Positions 10,634-22,138 of a stretch of DNA of 35,463 bases are shown here, piece by piece. Location of the stretch: assembly GCF_025128055.1 (NCBI RefSeq), contig NZ_JAHLYS010000044.1, forward strand, positions 1 to 35,463, written 5' to 3'. Below the pieces are notes generated by a model, which saw nothing but the letters and a program-made list of their open reading frames with translations, did not search any database and was not told where the DNA came from. Source of the stretch: Synechococcus sp. CS-1329 (GTDB taxonomy: Bacteria > Cyanobacteriota > Cyanobacteriia > PCC-6307 > Cyanobiaceae). Within the stretch, counting starts at the first letter, position 1, and each line of letters begins with the position of its first letter. The position numbers and the translations under genes are program-made.

Positions 10634-11557
10634 GTGGGTCGTGGATCCTGTCGTTGCACCCCGCCTTGGTGCACCAGCGCAAACTCCAAACGCTCGCCAT
10701 CGTGCGAACGCACAGCGCCCTGCCCGAGGCTGTTGCGGCGTTCACTGGCCGCCTTCTCAAGCCGTTCCCTCGAGGAGCGGGGAGCCTGGTACACCCCTGC
10801 GGCCGAGGCCTATGCCCGAGGGCGTCCCGCCTACGACCCCGCCCAGATCGCTCAGGTGGTGGCTGCCGCTGGCCTGACGGCCTCCTCCCGCATCCTGGAG
10901 TTGGGATGTGGCCCGGGCACCGCCACGGCTGCACTGGCGCCCCTTGGCTGTTCGTTGCTGGCCCTTGAGCCCAATCCAGCCTTCTGTGCGTTGGCCAACC
11001 AGCGTTGCCGTTCCTTCAGCAATGTCACGGTCGAGCCGCTGGCGTTTGAGACCTGGCCCCTGCAGGCAGCGGCATTCGATACGGTGCTGGCCGCCAGCTC
11101 CTTCCACTGGATCGAGCCGGCCGTGGCCTGCACCAAGGCGGCGGCGGCCCTGCGCCCCGGTGGCGCCCTGATCCTGCTCTGGAACAAGGAGCTGCAGCCC
11201 AGCGAGGCCTTCCACCAGCGCAGCGCCCCGCTCTACGCCGAGCTTGCACCGCAGCTCCATCGCCGCGAAGATCGCAGCACCCAGGTGGCGATCCTCAACG
11301 CCCTTGAGGCGGTGCTGATCGACCCGCAGGTCTTCTCGCCTCCCCTCAGCGGGCTCGTTGACAGCCGCTTCAGCTCTTCAGCGGAACGCTATCTGGATCT
11401 GCTGGCCAGTTACTCCGGCTATCTGCAGCTGGACCCGGAGGTGCGCAACCTCCTGTTCGAGCGTCTGCACCTGCTGATGGAGAGTGAATGGGATGGGCAG
11501 CTGCCCCTCACGTTGCTCTCGGGCTGGCAGGTGGCACGCAAGATCGATGGCGGTTGA
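10634..11557 (+). CDS. Class I SAM-dependent methyltransferase
   Basis: The methyltransferase core starts at about residue 46 with LEERGAWYTPAAEAYARGRPAY. Motif I (RILELGCGPGTATAALA) binds S-adenosylmethionine, an acidic residue at the end of the next strand follows (LLALEPNP), and then come FDTVLAASSFHWI and the LRPGGALILLWNKE strand. Substrate is unknown. The start is doubtful: GTG at 10634 gives 307 aa, but the first 40 or so residues (Cys/Ser/Arg-rich) do not look like this family. A TTG at 10733 would give about 274 aa. It follows the transglutaminase-like gene by 4 bp if the early start is used. Confidence 0.82.
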   Translation: MGRGSCRCTPPWCTSANSKRSPSCERTAPCPRLLRRSLAAFSSRSLEERGAWYTPAAEAYARGRPAYDPAQIAQVVAAAGLTASSRILELGCGPGTATAALAPLGCSLLALEPNPAFCALANQRCRSFSNVTVEPLAFETWPLQAAAFDTVLAASSFHWIEPAVACTKAAAALRPGGALILLWNKELQPSEAFHQRSAPLYAELAPQLHRREDRSTQVAILNALEAVLIDPQVFSPPLSGLVDSRFSSSAERYLDLLASYSGYLQLDPEVRNLLFERLHLLMESEWDGQLPLTLLSGWQVARKIDGG

Positions 11558-11583
11558 GGTGGCGGTGGCGGCTGGAGTTCTGC

Positions 11584-12108
11584 TCAGAAGCCAATTCGAA
11601 TGCGCTGATGCTCCAGCTGATTGGTCACCTTGGCCTCCACGGCCCCCTGCACCGTGGCGCCCACATCTCCGCGAACGCTGGCGCCCACATCGCCGGCCAC
11701 CTGGGCGTTCACGGCGCCACTGACCGTTGCATTCACAGGGCCCTTGACCGCGACGCCGATTCCCTGGCTCAGCTCCGGCACGTTCACCGCCAGGGGTGAG
11801 GCCAGATCGATCGGTTCAGTCATCGTCACCTTTGCTGTGATCGGAATCGTTCTGATCGGGGCGGTGCGGATCGGCTCGGCGATCCTCTCGACCACCACCG
11901 GGCTCTGAATGGCGTCCACATTCACCTGGGCGGCCACCGGCAGGGGCTTCGTCAGCACCAGTTCAATCTTGATCGGCTCCTGCAGGACCCTGCCCAGAAA
12001 GGCCGCCCCGATCCCCACCGCGGCCACCAGGGCGACGGGCCAGCGCAGGGCCAGCGCCCAGCCCAGGGCGACCGGCTGGGTGGAGGGGCTGGTGGTGGGC
12101 TCGCTCAT
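11584..12108 (-). CDS. Membrane-anchored octad-repeat protein, unknown function
   Basis: This 174-aa protein has a short polar N terminus, one membrane segment (about residues 23-40) and an extracytoplasmic region. Residues 123-162 are five consecutive eight-residue repeats of the form G-x-V-x-A-x-V-x (GPVNATVS, GAVNAQVA, GDVGASVR, GDVGATVQ, GAVEAKVT). Strict alternation of small/hydrophobic and polar residues suggests a beta-solenoid or beta-sheet stack. The last residues are basic (HQRIRIGF). It is downstream of dnaB on the same strand (54 bp). I do not recognise a family. Confidence 0.65.
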   Translation of the reverse strand: MSEPTTSPSTQPVALGWALALRWPVALVAAVGIGAAFLGRVLQEPIKIELVLTKPLPVAAQVNVDAIQSPVVVERIAEPIRTAPIRTIPITAKVTMTEPIDLASPLAVNVPELSQGIGVAVKGPVNATVSGAVNAQVAGDVGASVRGDVGATVQGAVEAKVTNQLEHQRIRIGF

Positions 12109-12162
12109 CGGTTGTCAGCAGGCGTTTGTCCCCATGTTGCTGCCGCTGCGGCCGGAGAAGAA

Positions 12163-13629
12163 TCAGGGGGCGGCCAGGTTGCGGAAACGGGTGAACTGGG
12201 GCTCGAACAGCAGCTTCACCGTGCCCACCGGGCCGTTGCGGTGCTTGGTCACGATCACTTCGGTGATGCCGCGATCGGCTGTTTCCGGGTTGTAGTACTC
12301 ATCGCGGTAGATCATCAGCACCAGGTCGGCGTCCTGCTCGATCGAGCCCGATTCGCGCAGATCACTGAGCATCGGCCGCTTGTTGGTGCGGCTCTCCACG
12401 CCGCGGCTGAGCTGGGAGAGGGCGACCACCGGCACGTTCAGCTCCCGGGCCATGCCCTTGAGGCCCCGGGTGATGCGCGAGAGCTCCTGCACCCGGTTGT
12501 CGGGGGTGGAGCCCTCCATCAGCTGCAGGTAATCGATCACGATCAGCCCCAGTTCCTTGCCCTGCTCGGCCATCAGCCGGCGGCAGAGGGAGCGCATCTC
12601 CAGCACGCCGGCGTTGGGCTTGTCGTCGATGAACAGCGGCAGCTGGCCAAGGGTGTTGATGCCCTGGCCCAGCAGCGGCCACTCCTCCTGCTGCAGCCGG
12701 CCGGTGCGCAGCCGGCCGCTCTCGATGCCCACCTCCATCGACAGCAGCCGGTAGGTGAGCTGGGCCTTGCTCATCTCCAGCGAAAACACACACACCGGCA
12801 GCTGGTGGATCTGGGCCACGTTCTTGGCGATGTTGAGCACGATCGAGGTCTTTCCCATCGCCGGCCGCCCGGCCACGATGATCAGATCGCTGCGCTGCAG
12901 GCCCTGAGTGATGGCATCGAGGTCGTAGAAGTTGACCGGGATGCCGGCCACCGAGGTGCCCAGGGAGCGGCTCTCGATCTCGTTGAAGGTGCTGGTGAGG
13001 ATTTCGGCGGTGGGGGTGAGCCCCACCGAGGGTTTCTCCTGGCTGATGGCGAAGATCTGCTGCTCCGCCTCATCGAGCACCTGCTCCATCGGCTTGGCCT
13101 GATCGAAGCCGAGCTTGATCACTTCGTTGCCCGAGCGGATCAGCTGCCGCCGCAGGTATTTGTCCATCACCAGGCGGGCCACCTGGTCGATCGAGGCGGT
13201 GCTGAGGGTGCGCTCCACCAGCTCCACCAGCCGGTTGCTGCCGCCCACTTTCTCCAGCTGGCCGGTGTCCGCCAGCCAGGCGGCCATGGCCGTGAGGTCG
13301 GTGGGTTTGCCCTGGCTGTGCAGCATCAGGGCCGTGCGGTAGATCTCCCGATGGGCACTCAGGTAGAAGGCCTCGGGCCGCAGCACATCGGCGATGCGGC
13401 CGAGGGCGTCGGGGTCCAGCAGGATGCCGCCCAGCACGGCTTCTTCCGCCTCCAGGTTCTGGGGCGGCACCTGATCGGGCAGGGCCTCGAAGCGGGCTTC
13501 GTCCTGGCCCTGACCGCGGCGGCGAAAAGCCGGCGTCAGCGGTGCAGCCGTCGGGGCCGGGTCGCTGCGCTCAACGGCGGGCCCCCACTCGGGGCCGCCA
13601 TCGGGGGCCGGCAGGGGAACACTCACCAT
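12163..13629 (-). CDS. dnaB: Replicative DNA helicase DnaB
   Basis: Hexameric 5'-3' helicase that unwinds the fork and recruits primase. The 488-aa protein has a cyanobacterial-type N-terminal extension (about 48 residues), the DnaB N-terminal domain (VPPQNLEAEEAVLGGIL) and the RecA-like C-terminal domain. Visible motifs are Walker A (GRPAMGKTS), the H1a-H2 region (VFSLEMSK), Walker B (LIVIDYLQLM), QLSRGVE and the arginine-finger region (SDLRESGSIEQDAD). No intein interrupts the Walker A or other conserved sites, although cyanobacterial dnaB often carries one. It follows rplI by 38 bp, a common bacterial arrangement. Confidence 0.98.
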   Translation of the reverse strand: MVSVPLPAPDGGPEWGPAVERSDPAPTAAPLTPAFRRRGQGQDEARFEALPDQVPPQNLEAEEAVLGGILLDPDALGRIADVLRPEAFYLSAHREIYRTALMLHSQGKPTDLTAMAAWLADTGQLEKVGGSNRLVELVERTLSTASIDQVARLVMDKYLRRQLIRSGNEVIKLGFDQAKPMEQVLDEAEQQIFAISQEKPSVGLTPTAEILTSTFNEIESRSLGTSVAGIPVNFYDLDAITQGLQRSDLIIVAGRPAMGKTSIVLNIAKNVAQIHQLPVCVFSLEMSKAQLTYRLLSMEVGIESGRLRTGRLQQEEWPLLGQGINTLGQLPLFIDDKPNAGVLEMRSLCRRLMAEQGKELGLIVIDYLQLMEGSTPDNRVQELSRITRGLKGMARELNVPVVALSQLSRGVESRTNKRPMLSDLRESGSIEQDADLVLMIYRDEYYNPETADRGITEVIVTKHRNGPVGTVKLLFEPQFTRFRNLAAP

Positions 13630-13667
13630 GGTCCGAGGCTAGGCCCAGGCCGGGGCTGGGCTGGTGC

Positions 13668-14126
13668 CTAGTGGCTGACCACTTCCAGGTTGATCTCGGC
13701 GGTGACTTCGGGGTGAAGCTTCACCTGCACCTTGTAGGAGCCGGTGCGGTGGATCTCGGGCACGGCGATGTCACGGCGGTCCAGTTCTTTCTTGGTGGCC
13801 GCTTCGATCGCTTCGGCCACATCGCCGTTGGTCACGGTGCCGAAGAGCACGTCGTCGCCGCCGGTCTGCTTCTTGACGGTGAAGCGGCCGATGGTGGTGA
13901 GGGCCGTACGGAAGGCTTCGGCCTCCTGCTTCAGGGCCGCCTGGCGCTCGGCTTCCTTGGCGCGGCGGTGCTCCACCTGGCGCAGCACCGCTGGGGTGAC
14001 GGCCACGGCCTTGCTCTGGGGCAGCAGGAAGTTACGGGCGTAACCGGGAGCCACCTCCACCATGTCCCCCTGCTTGCCGAGGCTGTAAACGTCCTCGCTG
14101 AGGACGACGGAGACGCGCTTGGCCAT
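13668..14126 (-). CDS. rplI: 50S ribosomal protein L9
   Basis: A 152-aa L9 protein of the large ribosomal subunit. The N-terminal rRNA-binding domain contains the signature [25 protein letters not shown]; a long connecting helix (residues about 45-75, [21 protein letters not shown]) and the C-terminal domain follow. Normal length. It is the first gene of a likely rplI-dnaB operon. Confidence 0.98.
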   Translation of the reverse strand: MAKRVSVVLSEDVYSLGKQGDMVEVAPGYARNFLLPQSKAVAVTPAVLRQVEHRRAKEAERQAALKQEAEAFRTALTTIGRFTVKKQTGGDDVLFGTVTNGDVAEAIEAATKKELDRRDIAVPEIHRTGSYKVQVKLHPEVTAEINLEVVSH

Positions 14127-14204
14127 GGAAACAGAACGGCGGGAACAGGGGATCGGGCAGGGACCGCCGGCTTGGCGGCCCGCATCCTGGAGCGATCAGT
14201 GATC

Positions 14205-15212
14205 CTAGATCACGGCTTGGGAGGCCCTGCCGGCGTCGGCGGGCAGACGCACCTGGGTGGCCAGGCCCAGGGCCCGCAGCAGGCGGATGTGCTGCCAGGT
14301 GAGGTCGAACTGGCGGGCCCCGAAGCCGTGACGCGCCGAGTGGGGGTAGGCGTGGTGGTTGTTGTGCCAGCCCTCGCCGAAGGTGAGCGCCGCCACCCAG
14401 GGGTTGTTGCGCGACTGATCGCCGCTGTCATGGGAGACGCTGCCCCAGCAGTGGGTGGCGGAGTTCACCAGCCAGGTGCAGTGGTACAGCACCACCAGGC
14501 GCAGGGGAATGCCCCAGAGCACCAGGGCCCAGCCGCCGGCACCGGTGACGCTGCCGATCCAGAACAGCAGCAGGCCCACCGGGATCTGCAGCAGCAGGAA
14601 GTTGGTGTTCAGCCAGCGGTAATAGGGGTCGCGCTGCAGGTCACCGGTGAGGCGGGGCACCGCGGCCATGGCGGGGATCTCCTCGAACATCCAGCCCATG
14701 TGGCTCCACCAGAAGCCCCTGTGGCTGTTGTGGTGGTCGGCGTCGGTGTCGGAGAACTTGTGGTGGTGGCGGTGCAGACCGGCCCAGTCGATCGGACCGT
14801 GCTGGCAGCTCAGGGCGCCGCAGGTGGCAAAGACGCGCTCCAGCCACTGGGGCACCCGCAGGGCCCGGTGGGCCAGCAGGCGGTGGTAGCCGAGGGTGAC
14901 CCCCAGACAGCCGGTGACCCAATAGAGCACCAGCAGGCTGGCCAAAGCCGGCAGGCTCCAGAAGCGGGGCAGCAGGGCCACCAGCGCCAGGGCGTGGATC
15001 ACGGCCATGAAGCCGATGGTGGCCCAGCGGGTGCCCTTGGGGGCTTCGGGGACAGGTTGGCCGGCCCGGGGCCGGTGCAGGGCACGGGCCTGCTCAAGGG
15101 CCATGGCGGCCGGCGCCAGGTGGGCCACTCCGGCGGGGCGGCGGGATGGTGGCCGCTGGGCCTGCGCTGGGGCGGCCTTCGGCGGGGTGCTCTGGCGTGG
15201 GGTGACCGTCAT
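14205..15212 (-). CDS. desC: Acyl-lipid/acyl-CoA delta-9-type fatty acid desaturase
   Basis: An integral membrane di-iron desaturase that inserts a double bond into fatty acyl chains; in cyanobacteria DesC acts at C9 of membrane-lipid acyl groups. Three histidine boxes are present: HRLLAH, HRHHHKFSD with an extra DADHHN, and HNNHHAYP near the C terminus. Hydrophobic pairs flank the first two boxes. I chose the ATG at 15212 (335 aa) because AGGAG lies 10 bases upstream; TTG at 15233 would add 7 residues. A close paralogue lies at 15993-17021. The symbol is by family; regiospecificity is not proven. Confidence 0.9.
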   Translation of the reverse strand: MTVTPRQSTPPKAAPAQAQRPPSRRPAGVAHLAPAAMALEQARALHRPRAGQPVPEAPKGTRWATIGFMAVIHALALVALLPRFWSLPALASLLVLYWVTGCLGVTLGYHRLLAHRALRVPQWLERVFATCGALSCQHGPIDWAGLHRHHHKFSDTDADHHNSHRGFWWSHMGWMFEEIPAMAAVPRLTGDLQRDPYYRWLNTNFLLLQIPVGLLLFWIGSVTGAGGWALVLWGIPLRLVVLYHCTWLVNSATHCWGSVSHDSGDQSRNNPWVAALTFGEGWHNNHHAYPHSARHGFGARQFDLTWQHIRLLRALGLATQVRLPADAGRASQAVI

Positions 15213-15267
15213 GCGGGGTCGACTCCTGATCAATCCTTAGAATGGTAGCAGTACGAATCCAGATCAG

Positions 15268-16029
15268 GTGGGATATCAGGCCGAAATCGAATCAGGCCGC
15301 GAAGCTTTTTCGTATCTGATCAGGGCCTGGCATGAGCGCAACGGCTGGTCCCACCGGGTGCTGCCCGGCCTGGCTGAGGTGCTCGACCTGGGTCGCATCC
15401 ACAACTCCCAGGTGTCGATGCTGCGCAACCGCAAGCTCGCCTCCCCCGGCCCCGAGGTGTTCCTGGCCCTTGGGCGCATCAACCAGTGGCTGGTGGCCGG
15501 GGCCGGGGATGGCCCCCTGGCGGGCCATCCCGATCTGATCGAGGCCCTCTCCCAGGGCTCCCGGCCCCTGCTCAGCAACAGCGGCGAGCCCCTGGGCCCC
15601 GGTGATCTGCTGGAGATCTTTGTGGGCCTGGTGCCACCACCTCGGGCCTTTGATCTGCGCATCGCCGAGGACGAGGCCCCAGGCCTCAGCTTTGCCCTGG
15701 CGGAGTTGCTCTGTGCCGGGCGGCCCTGGCGGCTCTGCCGCGACCAGGTGCTGGCGGCCTACCCGGCGGCCAAGACCCAGCGCCGGGAGCGCTTTGCGGC
15801 GGTGATGAGCGGTCAGCGCGACTACAGCGCCACCGAGCTCGACGCCGAGCTGATGGACCTGCACCGCACCCTTGAAGGGCTGGGGGTGGCCACCGAGCAG
15901 GCGATCAGCGCCGATCGCTTTCTGGAGGTGCTGCGCCAAAAAGCCCGCCTGCAGCAGCAGACGCGCCCCTTGGATCTCGCCGAGGCGATCCGTCAGGAGC
16001 TGGTGGCCGAAGCCGAGGGCAGCGGTTGA
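15268..16029 (+). CDS. Unknown cyanobacterial protein between two desaturases
   Basis: A 253-aa soluble protein starting with GTG at 15268. Its first 70 residues (REAFSYLIRAWHERNGWSHR, then a stretch ending in LRNRKLASPGPEVF) resemble an XRE/HTH-like helical bundle without a clear family match. The rest is helical and Leu/Ala/Arg-rich, ending in an acidic helix. No catalytic motif, signal peptide or membrane segment is seen. It is divergent from one desaturase gene (55 bp between starts) and converges on the other, overlapping its 3' end by 37 bp (15993-16029). A regulatory role is possible but unsupported beyond position. Confidence 0.65.
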   Translation: MGYQAEIESGREAFSYLIRAWHERNGWSHRVLPGLAEVLDLGRIHNSQVSMLRNRKLASPGPEVFLALGRINQWLVAGAGDGPLAGHPDLIEALSQGSRPLLSNSGEPLGPGDLLEIFVGLVPPPRAFDLRIAEDEAPGLSFALAELLCAGRPWRLCRDQVLAAYPAAKTQRRERFAAVMSGQRDYSATELDAELMDLHRTLEGLGVATEQAISADRFLEVLRQKARLQQQTRPLDLAEAIRQELVAEAEGSG

Positions 16030-17021
16030 CCCAGGTGGGCCACCCGGATCCGTTTGGCCAGCCCGAGGGCACGCAGCAGTTTGATGTGCTGCCAGGTGAT
16101 GTCGAACTCGAACCAGCGCAGGCCATGGCGGGCGCTGGCGGGATGGGCGTGGTGGTTGTTGTGCCAGCCCTCACCGAAGGAGAGGATCGCCACCCACCAG
16201 CAGTTGCGTGAGAGATCGGGGCTGTCGAAATTGCGGTAGCCGAAAGCGTGGGTGGCGCTGTTCACCAGCCAGGTGACGTGATAGACGATCGCCAGGCGCA
16301 GGGGGATGCCCCAGAGCACCAGACCCAGGCCGCCGCCGGGCACACCGGCCCGCTCGCCGTACCACCACAGGGCGGCACCCAGGGGCACCTGTAGCAGGAG
16401 GAACCAGCGGTCGAGCCAGCGGTAGAGGGGATCACGCTGGAGATCACCGGTGAAGCGGCTCATCTGCCGCACCGCCGGAATGTCGTGCAGCATCCAGTCG
16501 CTGTGGCTCCACCACAGACCGCGGCCGGCGTCGTGGTGGTCGTTGGGCTGGTCGGAATACTTGTGGTGGTGGCGGTGCAGCCCCACCCATTCGATCGGTC
16601 CGCTCTGGCAGGCCAGGCTGCCCATCAGCACCAGGGTGTGCTCCAGCCATTTCGGCGCCACGAAGCTGCGGTGGGCCAGCAGACGGTGCAGCCCCAGGGT
16701 CACCCCCAGCACCGTGGTCCAGTAGAGGGCCGCCAGCACCGCCACCCCCTGCCAGCTCCAGAAGCGCGGCAGCAGGGCAAAGACGGCACCCACGTGGATC
16801 GCCAGCATGAAGCTGGTGGTGCCGAATTTGTAGTTGCGCTGACTGGGGGGCAGCGGCTGACGGCGTCCACTCACCGAAGCGCGGACGGCGGCGTCCTGAT
16901 GCTCGGCGGCGTGGCCCCGCAGGGCCTGACCCGCGGGCTCGACTTGGGGCAAAGCGGATGCTGGATCTGAAGCGGCAACCAAATGACTCTCGCGGTGGTG
17001 GCGCAGGCTGGAGTCCGTCAT
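15993..17021 (-). CDS. desC: Second DesC-like fatty acid desaturase
   Basis: A 342-aa paralogue of the desaturase at 14205-15212. The histidine boxes HRLLAH, HRHHHKYSD (followed by NDHHDAG) and HNNHHAHP are all present, as is the shared block ITWQHIKLLRALGLAKRIRVA near the C terminus. The N-terminal 60 residues are low-complexity and differ from the paralogue. Two DesC-like enzymes may serve different acyl positions or temperatures; that is inference. The 3' end overlaps the unknown plus-strand gene by 37 bp. Confidence 0.9.
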   Translation of the reverse strand: MTDSSLRHHRESHLVAASDPASALPQVEPAGQALRGHAAEHQDAAVRASVSGRRQPLPPSQRNYKFGTTSFMLAIHVGAVFALLPRFWSWQGVAVLAALYWTTVLGVTLGLHRLLAHRSFVAPKWLEHTLVLMGSLACQSGPIEWVGLHRHHHKYSDQPNDHHDAGRGLWWSHSDWMLHDIPAVRQMSRFTGDLQRDPLYRWLDRWFLLLQVPLGAALWWYGERAGVPGGGLGLVLWGIPLRLAIVYHVTWLVNSATHAFGYRNFDSPDLSRNCWWVAILSFGEGWHNNHHAHPASARHGLRWFEFDITWQHIKLLRALGLAKRIRVAHLGQPLPSASATSS

Positions 17022-17102
17022 CTCCCCTGCGGCGGGCGATCCCGTTGCAGGGAACCCATCAGGCTGAGGTGCGACCCTGACTGTGATGCCGGCAGAAGTG
17101 TC

Positions 17103-17116
17103 GCCGATGCATCGGC
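17103..17116. promoter_or_regulatory. 14-bp perfect palindrome in a divergent promoter region
   Basis: GCCGATGCATCGGC is a perfect inverted repeat between the divergent starts of the desaturase (17021) and the PLP enzyme (17180). Its symmetry and position suggest a binding site for a dimeric regulator; the regulator is unknown. Confidence 0.4.
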
Positions 17117-17179
17117 TGGAAATCTAGCGGCGTGGGGGAAGCCCCCAGGCAGCATGGCGGCGAGAGCTGGTATCAGGCC

Positions 17180-18454
17180 ATGACCACAATGGCAATCAAC
17201 ACTGAAACCCACGCCGGCTGGGCCCGGGAGCGGCTGGCCGCCGCCGCTGAGCGGACCGCGCCTTTGGCCGCCGCCCGCACCGCTGCCGTGCAGCCGGCAC
17301 TGGCACGGGTGCTCGACGCCTTCGCCGCTGAGCGGCTGGGCACCCACCACTTCGCCTCCGTCAGTGGCTACGGCCATGGCGACCTGGGCCGGGAAGTGCT
17401 CGATCGCGTCTTCGCGCGGGTGCTGGGGGCCGAGGCCGCCGCCGTGCGCCTGCAGTTCGTGAGCGGAACCCACGCCATCACCGCCGCCCTGTTCGGGGTG
17501 CTGCGCCCCGGTGATCGAATGCTGGCCCTCACCGGCCGCCCCTACGACACCCTGGAGGAGGTGATCGGTCTGCGCGGTACTGGCCAAGGCTCCCTGGCCG
17601 AGTTCGGCATCCACTACGACGAGCTGCCGCTCACGGCTGCCGGTGCGGTGGACGAGGACGGCCTGGCTGCGGCCCTGGCGGTGCCCACGCGCCTGGTGTT
17701 GATCCAGCGCAGCTGCGGCTACAGCTGGCGGCCCGCCCTCAGCCTGGAGGTGATCGCCCGCCTCTGCCAGCGGGTGGAGGCCCTGCAGCCCGGCTGCATC
17801 CGTTTCGTTGACAACTGCTACGGCGAATTGGTGGAACCCCTGGAGCCGCCGGCGGTGGGTGCCGACCTGATCGCCGGCTCGCTGATCAAGAACCTCGGCG
17901 GCACCATCGCCCCCACCGGCGGCTATGTGGCTGGTCGCGCCGAGCTGGTGGAGCAGGCCTGCTGCCGGCTCACGGCGCCGGGCATCGGCAGCGAGGGCGG
18001 CACCGGTTTCGATCTCTATCGCCTGCTGTTCCAGGGCCTGTTTCTGGCGCCCCAGATGGTGTCGGAGGCGCTGATCGGTGCTGATCTCACCGCCGCGGTG
18101 TTCAGCGATCTGGGCTATGCCGTGCAGCCCCAGCTGGGGGAGCACCGCAGCGACCTGATCCAGGCGGTGCGCTTCGGCGCCCCCGAGCCCCTGATCCGGG
18201 TGTGCCGGGCCTTCCAGTCGTGCTCACCGGTGGGGAGTTATCTCGATCCGGTGCCGGCGCCGATGCCCGGCTACGCCAGCGAGCTGGTGATGGCCGGCGG
18301 CAGTTTCATCGATGGCAGCACCAGCGAGTTCTCCGCCGATGGCCCCCTGCGCGAGCCCTACGTGCTCTTTTCGCAGGGCGGCACCCACCGCACCCACGTG
18401 GCCCTGGCGCTGGAGCGGGCCCTGACGGCCCTGGGCCCCGGCGGGGGCTCCTGA
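17180..18454 (+). CDS. Methionine gamma-lyase-like PLP enzyme (aluminium-resistance protein family)
   Basis: A fold-type I PLP enzyme of the Cys/Met-metabolism superfamily, usually annotated as methionine gamma-lyase family or aluminium resistance protein. The protein is 424 aa from the ATG at 17180. Family features are the early FASVSGYGHGDLGREVLDRVFA, FVSGTHAITAALFGVLRPGD, FVDNCYGELVE with the PLP-ring Asp, and GSLIKNLGGTIAPTGGYV with the Schiff-base Lys at about residue 237. The substrate of cyanobacterial members is uncertain. It lies 55 bp upstream of gcvH on the same strand. An earlier GTG (17132) and an ATG at 17189 are alternative starts. Confidence 0.88.
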   Translation: MTTMAINTETHAGWARERLAAAAERTAPLAAARTAAVQPALARVLDAFAAERLGTHHFASVSGYGHGDLGREVLDRVFARVLGAEAAAVRLQFVSGTHAITAALFGVLRPGDRMLALTGRPYDTLEEVIGLRGTGQGSLAEFGIHYDELPLTAAGAVDEDGLAAALAVPTRLVLIQRSCGYSWRPALSLEVIARLCQRVEALQPGCIRFVDNCYGELVEPLEPPAVGADLIAGSLIKNLGGTIAPTGGYVAGRAELVEQACCRLTAPGIGSEGGTGFDLYRLLFQGLFLAPQMVSEALIGADLTAAVFSDLGYAVQPQLGEHRSDLIQAVRFGAPEPLIRVCRAFQSCSPVGSYLDPVPAPMPGYASELVMAGGSFIDGSTSEFSADGPLREPYVLFSQGGTHRTHVALALERALTALGPGGGS

Positions 18455-18509
18455 GCGCGGCGCCCCCCCCCGGGAGCCACACTGGGTCGAAACCTCTCTC
18501 CGGTCCGCG

Positions 18510-18899
18510 ATGGCCCTCCAGGTCCCCGACGACTGCCGCTACGCCGACAGCCATGAATACGTGCGACCGGAGGGGGAGTTGGTGCGGGTGGGGGTGAGTG
18601 CCTTCGCCGTCGATCAGCTCGGCGACATCGTCTTTGTGGAGCTGCCCGAAAACGGCGCCCAGCTGGAGCGGGGCAGCAGTTTCGGCACGGTCGAATCGGT
18701 CAAGGCCGTCGAGGAGATGTACGCCCCGATCAGCGGCACCGTGGAGCGGCGCAACGAGGCGGTGCTCGCCAGCCCCGAGGAGCTGCAGAACGATCCCCAC
18801 GGCGAGGGGTGGTTGCTGCTGATGCGCCCCAGCGATCCCGCCCAGCTCGACGACCTGCTCGATCCCGCCAGCTACCGCGCCAAGCTGGAAGGCTCCTGA
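18510..18899 (+). CDS. gcvH: Glycine cleavage system H protein
   Basis: The lipoyl carrier of the glycine decarboxylase complex. The 129-aa protein has the lipoyl-domain motif FGTVESVKAVEEMYAPISG, with lipoyl-Lys at residue 65. It shuttles the aminomethyl group from P protein to T protein; in cyanobacteria the complex participates in photorespiratory glycine recycling. It is followed by gcvP (57 bp) on the same strand; gcvT is not in the window. Confidence 0.97.
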   Translation: MALQVPDDCRYADSHEYVRPEGELVRVGVSAFAVDQLGDIVFVELPENGAQLERGSSFGTVESVKAVEEMYAPISGTVERRNEAVLASPEELQNDPHGEGWLLLMRPSDPAQLDDLLDPASYRAKLEGS

Positions 18900-18956
18900 A
18901 CCCTGGTCCGGCGGGGCGAAGTCCCTAGGATCCACCCCTAAGCCGGACTGGGTGGC

Positions 18957-21998
<3,042 letters not shown>

Positions 21999-22079
21999 GA
22001 TCCGCGCAAGTTGATCAATCCTCAGATTTTCTTTCGAATCCACGGGTTGATTCTTTGCGTCGAGCTGTGAGAAATGCGA

Positions 22080-22092
22080 CCGGAAGTTCCGG
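22080..22092. promoter_or_regulatory. 13-bp palindrome (CCGGAA-N-TTCCGG) before a small gene
   Basis: A perfect inverted repeat with a single-base centre lies 47 bp before the ATG at 22139, in the 140-bp gap after gcvP. It is too tight to form a hairpin but could be a DNA-binding site. No regulator is recognised. Confidence 0.3.
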
Positions 22093-22138
22093 CTTCGCTC
22101 CTCTTTCCAATCCGCCCCATCGCTGAGCCGAGCCACCC

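Noticed and set aside
12112-13671. 519-codon plus-strand open frame opposite dnaB
   Set aside because: Antisense shadow of dnaB; the minus-strand protein has all helicase motifs.
13542-15248. 568-codon plus-strand open frame over rplI and a desaturase
   Set aside because: It spans two well-supported minus-strand genes and has low-complexity shadow composition.
18463-18471. Run of nine C residues between the PLP enzyme gene and gcvH
   Set aside because: It is non-coding, so a phase-variation role is unlikely; may also be a sequencing length error.
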